NCBI GenBank assembly: GCA_934716785.1
Contig: CAKUYM010000059.1
Span: forward strand, 1-17,184
Direction: 5' to 3'
DNA: 17,184 bases
Origin: an uncultured Bacteroides sp.
GTDB lineage: Bacteria; Bacteroidota; Bacteroidia; Bacteroidales; Bacteroidaceae
Part shown: positions 15,403-17,184 of the stretch, piece by piece
How positions within the stretch are numbered: position 1 is the stretch's first letter
Layout: every line of letters starts with the position of its first letter
Position numbers and translations under genes: made by a program
The notes under the pieces: model-generated
What the model was told of the DNA's origin: nothing
Databases searched by the model: none
Seen by the model: only the letters and a program-made list of their open reading frames with translations

Positions 15403-17184
15403 ATGAATAATAGTCCGATAGCCGTTCTTCAGCAGCAACAACTCCTTCTACGGATGGAGTACGAATACGAGAAAGAAGAGTTCAAGCGGCAGACCGAAAC
15501 GATGGGCGTTGCCAGGAAAGTGAAACGCGGTCTGTGCTGGTATCCTGTCTCTCTCGGCCGAAGTTACTACAATTCTCTGAATCAGTTAGTAATAGATATT
15601 ACACGTACCGAAAATAAAGAAGTGGAACACTCTTTCGAGTTCGGTCGTCCCGTCTGCTTTTTCCATCAGTCGCTTGACGGAAAGATAAAGTATATGAATT
15701 TCATCGCCACCGTCAGCTATGCCGATGAAGAGCGGATGGTGGTGGTGCTGCCCGGAGCGGGAGCTTTAACAGAGTTGCAAACTCCCGACAGACAGTTGGG
15801 CGTGCAGCTCTACTTTGACGAAACGTCCTATCGCGCCATGTTTGAAGCGTTGGAGGATGTAATCCGCGCCAAAGGTAACCGGTTGGCCGAACTGAGAGAT
15901 ACGCTGCTCGGCACACAAAAGCCCGGATTCCGCGAACTGTATCCGATGCGTTTCCCATGGTTGAACAGTACACAGGAAACGGCTGTCAACAAGGTACTTT
16001 GCACACGTGACGTCTCCATCGTGCATGGTCCTCCGGGAACTGGAAAGACAACAACGCTCGTTGAAGCTATCTATGAAACACTGCACCGAGAGCCGCAAGT
16101 GCTTGTCTGTGCACAAAGCAATACTGCCGTCGATTGGATTTGCGAGAAGTTGGTAGACCGTGGCGTGGCAGTGCTCCGCATCGGAAATCCTACGCGGGTA
16201 AACGACAAAATGCTCTCTTTTACTTATGAACGACGGTTTGAGAGCCATCCGGCTTATCCTGAGTTGTGGGGAATCCGCAAATCTATCCGCGAAATGAGCG
16301 GCCGGATGCGCCGGGGAAGCTATGCCGAACGGGAAGGAATGCGCAGCCGCATGAGCCGCCTGCGCGACCGTGCCACGGAACTGGAGATACTCATTAATGC
16401 CGATCTTTTCGACAGTGCCCGTGTAGTTGCTTCCACCTTGGTAAGCAGCAACCATCGACTGCTCAACGGGCGGCGTTTTTCCACCTTATTTATAGATGAA
16501 GCAGCCCAGGCACTCGAAGCGGCCTGTTGGATCGCCATCCGCAAGGCAGACCGCGTAATCCTTGCCGGAGACCATTGCCAGCTTCCACCTACCATCAAAT
16601 GTATAGAAGCCGCGCGCGGTGGACTGGAACGCACGCTCATGGAAAAGGTAGTGCAGCAGAAACCGGCTGCAGTTTCACTTCTGAAAATGCAGTACAGAAT
16701 GCACGAAGCCATCATGCAGTTTCCTTCCGACTGGTTCTACCACGGAGAGTTAATGGCTGCTCCCGAGGTGCGCAATCGCGGAATTCTCGATTTCGATACG
16801 CCAATGAATTGGATAGATACCTCAGAAATGGACTTCCACGAGGAATTTATAGGCGAGAGTTTCGGAAGAATCAATAAGCAGGAAGCAAACCTGCTTTTAC
16901 AGGAACTGGAGGCATATATCAACCGAATCGGCAAAGACCGGATACTGGATGAAAGGATTGATTTCGGTCTCATTTCGCCATATAAGGCGCAGGTGCAATA
17001 TCTGAGAAGTAAAATCAAAGGAAGCAGTTTTCTGCGTCCTTTCCGTAGTCTCCTCACCGTGAACACGGTAGACGGCTTTCAGGGGCAGGAACGAGATGTT
17101 ATCTTTATCAGCCTTGTACGTGCCAACGAGGACGGGCAGATAGGATTTCTGAATGACCTGAGAAGAATGAATGTAGCCATTACG
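15403..17184 (+). CDS. SF1 DNA/RNA helicase, Upf1/DNA2-like, 3' end missing
   Basis: The frame stays open for 594 codons to the window end, so the gene is cut by the edge. It encodes an AAA-type superfamily 1 helicase of the Upf1/IGHMBP2/DNA2-like group, using ATP to unwind nucleic acid. The order is: a charged N-terminal region of about 190 residues, probably including a beta-barrel; Q-motif area LNSTQETAV; Walker A GPPGTGKT (209-216); motif II DEAAQ (365-369); motif III GDHCQLPP (389-396); MQYRMHE (429-435); motif V TVDGFQGQERD (555-565); and the start of motif VI, RRMNVAIT, at the edge. Roughly 30-50 more residues would be expected. It has its own promoter box and is divergent from aconitase. 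Its role in repair, replication or RNA handling is not indicated by context. Confidence 0.94.
   Translation, partial: MNNSPIAVLQQQQLLLRMEYEYEKEEFKRQTETMGVARKVKRGLCWYPVSLGRSYYNSLNQLVIDITRTENKEVEHSFEFGRPVCFFHQSLDGKIKYMNFIATVSYADEERMVVVLPGAGALTELQTPDRQLGVQLYFDETSYRAMFEALEDVIRAKGNRLAELRDTLLGTQKPGFRELYPMRFPWLNSTQETAVNKVLCTRDVSIVHGPPGTGKTTTLVEAIYETLHREPQVLVCAQSNTAVDWICEKLVDRGVAVLRIGNPTRVNDKMLSFTYERRFESHPAYPELWGIRKSIREMSGRMRRGSYAEREGMRSRMSRLRDRATELEILINADLFDSARVVASTLVSSNHRLLNGRRFSTLFIDEAAQALEAACWIAIRKADRVILAGDHCQLPPTIKCIEAARGGLERTLMEKVVQQKPAAVSLLKMQYRMHEAIMQFPSDWFYHGELMAAPEVRNRGILDFDTPMNWIDTSEMDFHEEFIGESFGRINKQEANLLLQELEAYINRIGKDRILDERIDFGLISPYKAQVQYLRSKIKGSSFLRPFRSLLTVNTVDGFQGQERDVIFISLVRANEDGQIGFLNDLRRMNVAIT

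Noticed and set aside
15766..16455. Minus-strand open frame of 229 codons opposite the helicase gene
   Set aside because: The plus strand encodes the helicase Walker A region and neighbouring sequence in a continuous 594-codon frame; the antisense product is rich in Cys, His and Ser, has no domain and lacks a promoter.
1..17184. Mobile element, prophage, CRISPR array or defence island
   Set aside because: No transposase, integrase, terminal repeats, regularly spaced repeats or toxin-antitoxin pair was seen; the genes are mostly housekeeping and evenly Bacteroides-like in composition.

Overview
The window looks like chromosomal DNA of a gut Bacteroides species, close in gene content to the B. 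thetaiotaomicron group. This rests on moderate GC, AT-rich leaders without clear Shine-Dalgarno sequences, and repeated copies of the Bacteroides -7 promoter box TAnnTTTG placed sensibly before genes. The encoded families also fit: a TonB-type transducer ending in a Bacteroidota TonB_C domain, a MotA/TolQ/ExbB protein, and a tRNA without an encoded CCA end. No phage, transposon, integrase, CRISPR or rRNA signal was found. No gene-free stretch exceeds about 220 bp.

Layout. (1) 1-1106, minus: the first codons of an unidentified gene at the edge, an ExbB/TolQ-like proton channel protein, and tRNA-Ser(GGA). (2) 1105-3584, minus: a tight operon of polyprenyl diphosphate synthase, an unrecognised 238-residue protein and a TatD-family hydrolase. 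(3) 3610-4340, minus: a single tonB-like gene with a strong terminator. (4) 4558-7398, plus: cmk, ispH and pfkA, closed by a strong terminator; pfkA has its own promoter. (5) 7429-10329, minus: a three-gene operon of an SRD5A-type steroid 5-alpha-reductase, an Old Yellow Enzyme-family flavin reductase and a short-chain dehydrogenase. (6) 10483-15289, minus: aconitase, isocitrate dehydrogenase and citrate synthase, the oxidative branch from oxaloacetate and acetyl-CoA to 2-oxoglutarate. (7) 15403-17184, plus: an SF1 helicase of the Upf1/DNA2-like type, cut by the window end.

How the genes work together. Region 6 is a complete short pathway, probably supplying 2-oxoglutarate for glutamate synthesis. 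Its isocitrate dehydrogenase carries residues associated with NAD rather than NADP use. Regions 2 and 4 both hold isoprenoid genes: ispH makes IPP/DMAPP and the polyprenyl synthase extends them. ExbB and TonB are typical parts of energised outer-membrane import, but they sit in separate transcription units here.

The most interesting part is region 5. Its three enzyme types match reductions of the steroid A ring: a 5-alpha-reductase, an ene-reductase that could give the 5-beta product, and a 3-hydroxysteroid-type dehydrogenase. Similar gene sets have been linked in gut Bacteroidota to converting 3-oxo-delta4 bile acids to isoallolithocholic acid and relatives. It is therefore probably a known type of system rather than an undescribed one, but its substrate in this organism cannot be read from the sequence.
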